Program-made: the position numbers and the translations under genes | In this document: piece after piece, positions 62,345 to 64,000 of the stretch | Numbering within the stretch: the first letter of the stretch is position 1 | Layout: the number at the start of each line of letters is the position of its first letter | Origin: an uncultured Roseobacter sp. | Lineage (GTDB): Bacteria > Pseudomonadota > Alphaproteobacteria > Rhodobacterales > Rhodobacteraceae | DNA length: 64,000 bases | Direction of reading: 5' to 3' | Assembly (NCBI GenBank): GCA_947501635.1 | Contig: CANMWT010000014.1 | Span: 1 to 64,000 of the forward strand | The notes under the pieces: generated by a model | Told to the model about the DNA's origin: nothing | Database searches by the model: none | What the model saw: only the letters and a program-made list of their open reading frames with translations

Positions 62345-63766
62345 ATGTTTAACTCGCTCTCAGGCCGATTGCTGATCCTCACAACGATCTTTGTGATGAT
62401 CGCCGAGGTATTGATCTTTGTGCCTTCAATCGCGCGGTTCCGCGAGGATTACCTCAACAACCGGCTAGAGCGGGCACAAATCGCGTCGCTTGCTCTTTTG
62501 GCGGATGACATGCTCGACAGCGATCTGGAAACTGAGCTGCTGGAAAATGCGGGTGTTTTCAACGTTGTGTTGCGGCGCGATCAGATCAGGCAGCTGGTGC
62601 TCAGCTCGGACATGCCGCAGACTGTCACCTCTACCTTTGACATGCGCGACGACAGTGCGCTTGTTCTGATCCGGGATGCGATCGCGCGGTACGTTTCTGC
62701 CGAGAACGAAGTGATCCGGGTAATTGGCGCACCGGTGCGTGATGCGGGCCTTCTCATTGAAATCACGATGGAGACGCAGCCGCTGCGCGCCGCCATGATC
62801 GACTACGGGTTCAGAATTCTGATCCTGTCTGCCGTGATCTCGATCATCACCGCCAGTTTGTTGTTTGTCGCAATGCGTGCGCTTTTGCTCAAACCCATCA
62901 AACGGGTGGTCATGGACATGCAAAACTATGCCGCAGCGCCTGAAGACGCCCGCCGCATCATTGTTCCCTCCGCCAGTGTCACTGAACTGCGTGAAGCTGA
63001 GGACGCTTTGCAAAAGCTAGAAACAGACCTTACGCAGGCCTTGCGTCAAAAGGAACGATTGGCACAGTTGGGCAGTGCCGTCAGCAAGATCAGCCACGAC
63101 CTGCGCAATATCCTGACGTCTGCCCAGTTGTTCACCGACCGTATCGAAATGAGCGAGGACCCCACTGTAAAACGCATGGCGCCCAAGCTTGTGGGGTCGA
63201 TCACGCGTGCCGTTCACCTATGCGAAAGTACTCTCGCCTTTGGCAAGGCCGAAGAGCCCAGCCCGACGCTGACGATGCTCAAATTGCGTGAACTGGTCGA
63301 AGAGGTTATCGAAGGTGAAGTATTGGCTATCGGCGACTATGACCTGTCGCTGCACTGCGCGGTTCCACCTGCTATGATGACCCGCGCAGACCCCGAGCAG
63401 TTGTACCGTGTCGTTGCAAACCTGATGCGAAACGCCCGACAGGCGATGATGGCGTCGGGCCAGAACGGCACCATCACAGTTGATGCCCGTGAGGACGCGA
63501 CGGCCTGGTGGATTGATGTGCGCGACACTGGCCCTGGTCTGCCACCCAAAGCGCGGGAGTTTCTGTTCACGCCCTTTCAGGGCGGCGCGCGCAAAGGTGG
63601 CTCGGGGCTGGGTCTTGCGATTTCTGCGGAATTGATCCGCGGACATGGCGGACGGTTGGATTTGGCCAGCACCGGCCCTGAAGGAACATGCTTTACGATC
63701 TGCTTGCCCAAAGGCGATGGCACGCTCCCCCCGCGCAGCACAACTTTCGAGGGTGCGGTGGATTGA
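62345..63766 (+). CDS. Sensor histidine kinase
   Basis: 473 residues. Helix 1 (about 9-29), a periplasmic or extracytoplasmic domain (30-155), helix 2 (about 157-180), a HAMP-like linker (181-235), then the kinase core: H-box SKISHDLRNILTSAQ with H251, N-box VANLMRNARQAM, G1 DTGPGLPP and G2 GGSGLGLAI. The HDLRNIL H-box is of the type seen with NtrB-like small kinases. No response regulator is adjacent, so its partner is elsewhere. Eleven bases after the oxidoreductase. Confidence 0.9.
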   Translation: MFNSLSGRLLILTTIFVMIAEVLIFVPSIARFREDYLNNRLERAQIASLALLADDMLDSDLETELLENAGVFNVVLRRDQIRQLVLSSDMPQTVTSTFDMRDDSALVLIRDAIARYVSAENEVIRVIGAPVRDAGLLIEITMETQPLRAAMIDYGFRILILSAVISIITASLLFVAMRALLLKPIKRVVMDMQNYAAAPEDARRIIVPSASVTELREAEDALQKLETDLTQALRQKERLAQLGSAVSKISHDLRNILTSAQLFTDRIEMSEDPTVKRMAPKLVGSITRAVHLCESTLAFGKAEEPSPTLTMLKLRELVEEVIEGEVLAIGDYDLSLHCAVPPAMMTRADPEQLYRVVANLMRNARQAMMASGQNGTITVDAREDATAWWIDVRDTGPGLPPKAREFLFTPFQGGARKGGSGLGLAISAELIRGHGGRLDLASTGPEGTCFTICLPKGDGTLPPRSTTFEGAVD

Positions 63767-63870
63767 ACTCAAAAGGCGGAACCTTTTGGGAAGTACGAAA
63801 TTGCTGCAGGAAAATTTACAGTCTTTGGGCTTGCATAACCGGCGCGGCAAGACTAAACCCCGCTCTCAGT

Positions 63871-63947
63871 GGACCGATAGCTCAGCTGGATAGAGTACTT
63901 GACTACGAATCAAGGGGTCGGGGGTTCGAATCCTCCTCGGTCCGCCA
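63871..63947 (+). tRNA. tRNA-Arg (anticodon ACG)
   Basis: 77 bases with encoded CCA. Acceptor GGACCGA pairs with TCGGTCC; the anticodon stem CTTGA/TCAAG encloses loop CTACGAA with anticodon ACG at 63905-63907 (read as ICG after A34 deamination); the T-arm GGGGGTTCGAATCCTCC is typical. It lies about 100 bases after the histidine kinase. A loose promoter, TTGCAT (63831-63836) with TAAACC (63854-63859), precedes it. Confidence 0.97.
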
Positions 63948-64000
63948 CTGAATTTCACCAAATAACTGATTAATAGTGATTTTTTGGGGCTTTCCGTTTT

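Overview
The window is a chromosomal core region of an alphaproteobacterium, very probably a marine Roseobacter-group member (Rhodobacterales, Roseobacteraceae). The evidence is the sequence character of RpoB, RpoC, RplC and ArgB, a VPLPA-CTERM surface protein at the left end, an ATP12-family chaperone gene, an Aap-type amino-acid ABC transporter, and the gene order rpmH-rnpA-yidD ... yidC-MOSC-engB-argB. The genus cannot be fixed from the sequence alone.

Layout. Positions 1-1807 hold a VPLPA-CTERM protein gene and a structured rpoB leader. rpoB and rpoC follow (1808-10386), with an overlooked-looking 55-residue membrane-protein ORF in their spacer and a strong terminator after rpoC. A small cassette (10496-12968) carries two related PF11316-type glycosyltransferases around a DMT-family transporter. 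The str operon rpsL-rpsG-fusA-tuf (13359-17651) has a visible promoter and a terminator-like hairpin in its leader. The S10, spc and alpha ribosomal clusters then run from rpsJ to rplQ (19432-40449), but they are broken into at least five blocks by extra genes: two membrane/secreted proteins before rpsJ; a beta-barrel protein and a 2OG-Fe(II) oxygenase between rplW and rplB; three reverse-strand genes, including a second 2OG-Fe(II) oxygenase, between rplP and rpmC; a 950-base gap with a small membrane ORF between rpmD and rplO; and a DUF1194 gene between adk and rpsM. Several of these breaks have an intrinsic terminator on the left and a new sigma70-like promoter on the right, so the ribosomal genes appear to be transcribed as several units.

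After the ribosomal region come a compact operon rarA-crcB-rluC-HAD phosphatase-ATP12 (40799-44941) and the four-gene general amino-acid transporter aapJQMP (45142-49608). A long reverse-strand block (49657-59881) reads, in its own direction, rpmH-rnpA-yidD, then ttcA, an EAL-domain protein, yidC, a MOSC protein, engB, argB, a fatty-acid-hydroxylase-family protein, an Fe-S protein and a SixA-like phosphatase. A forward DUF3833 lipoprotein sits inside it. The right end carries a TVP38-family membrane protein, a pyridine-nucleotide disulfide oxidoreductase, a sensor histidine kinase and tRNA-Arg(ACG).

Most of the window is conserved information-processing machinery: RNA polymerase, ribosome, translation factors, Sec/YidC insertion, RNase P and tRNA modification. 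The least ordinary parts are the genes lodged inside the ribosomal clusters. The most testable new ideas are the small rpoB-rpoC spacer protein and the two 2OG oxygenases placed directly beside rplB and rplP. I found no CRISPR array, prophage, intact insertion sequence or defence island.
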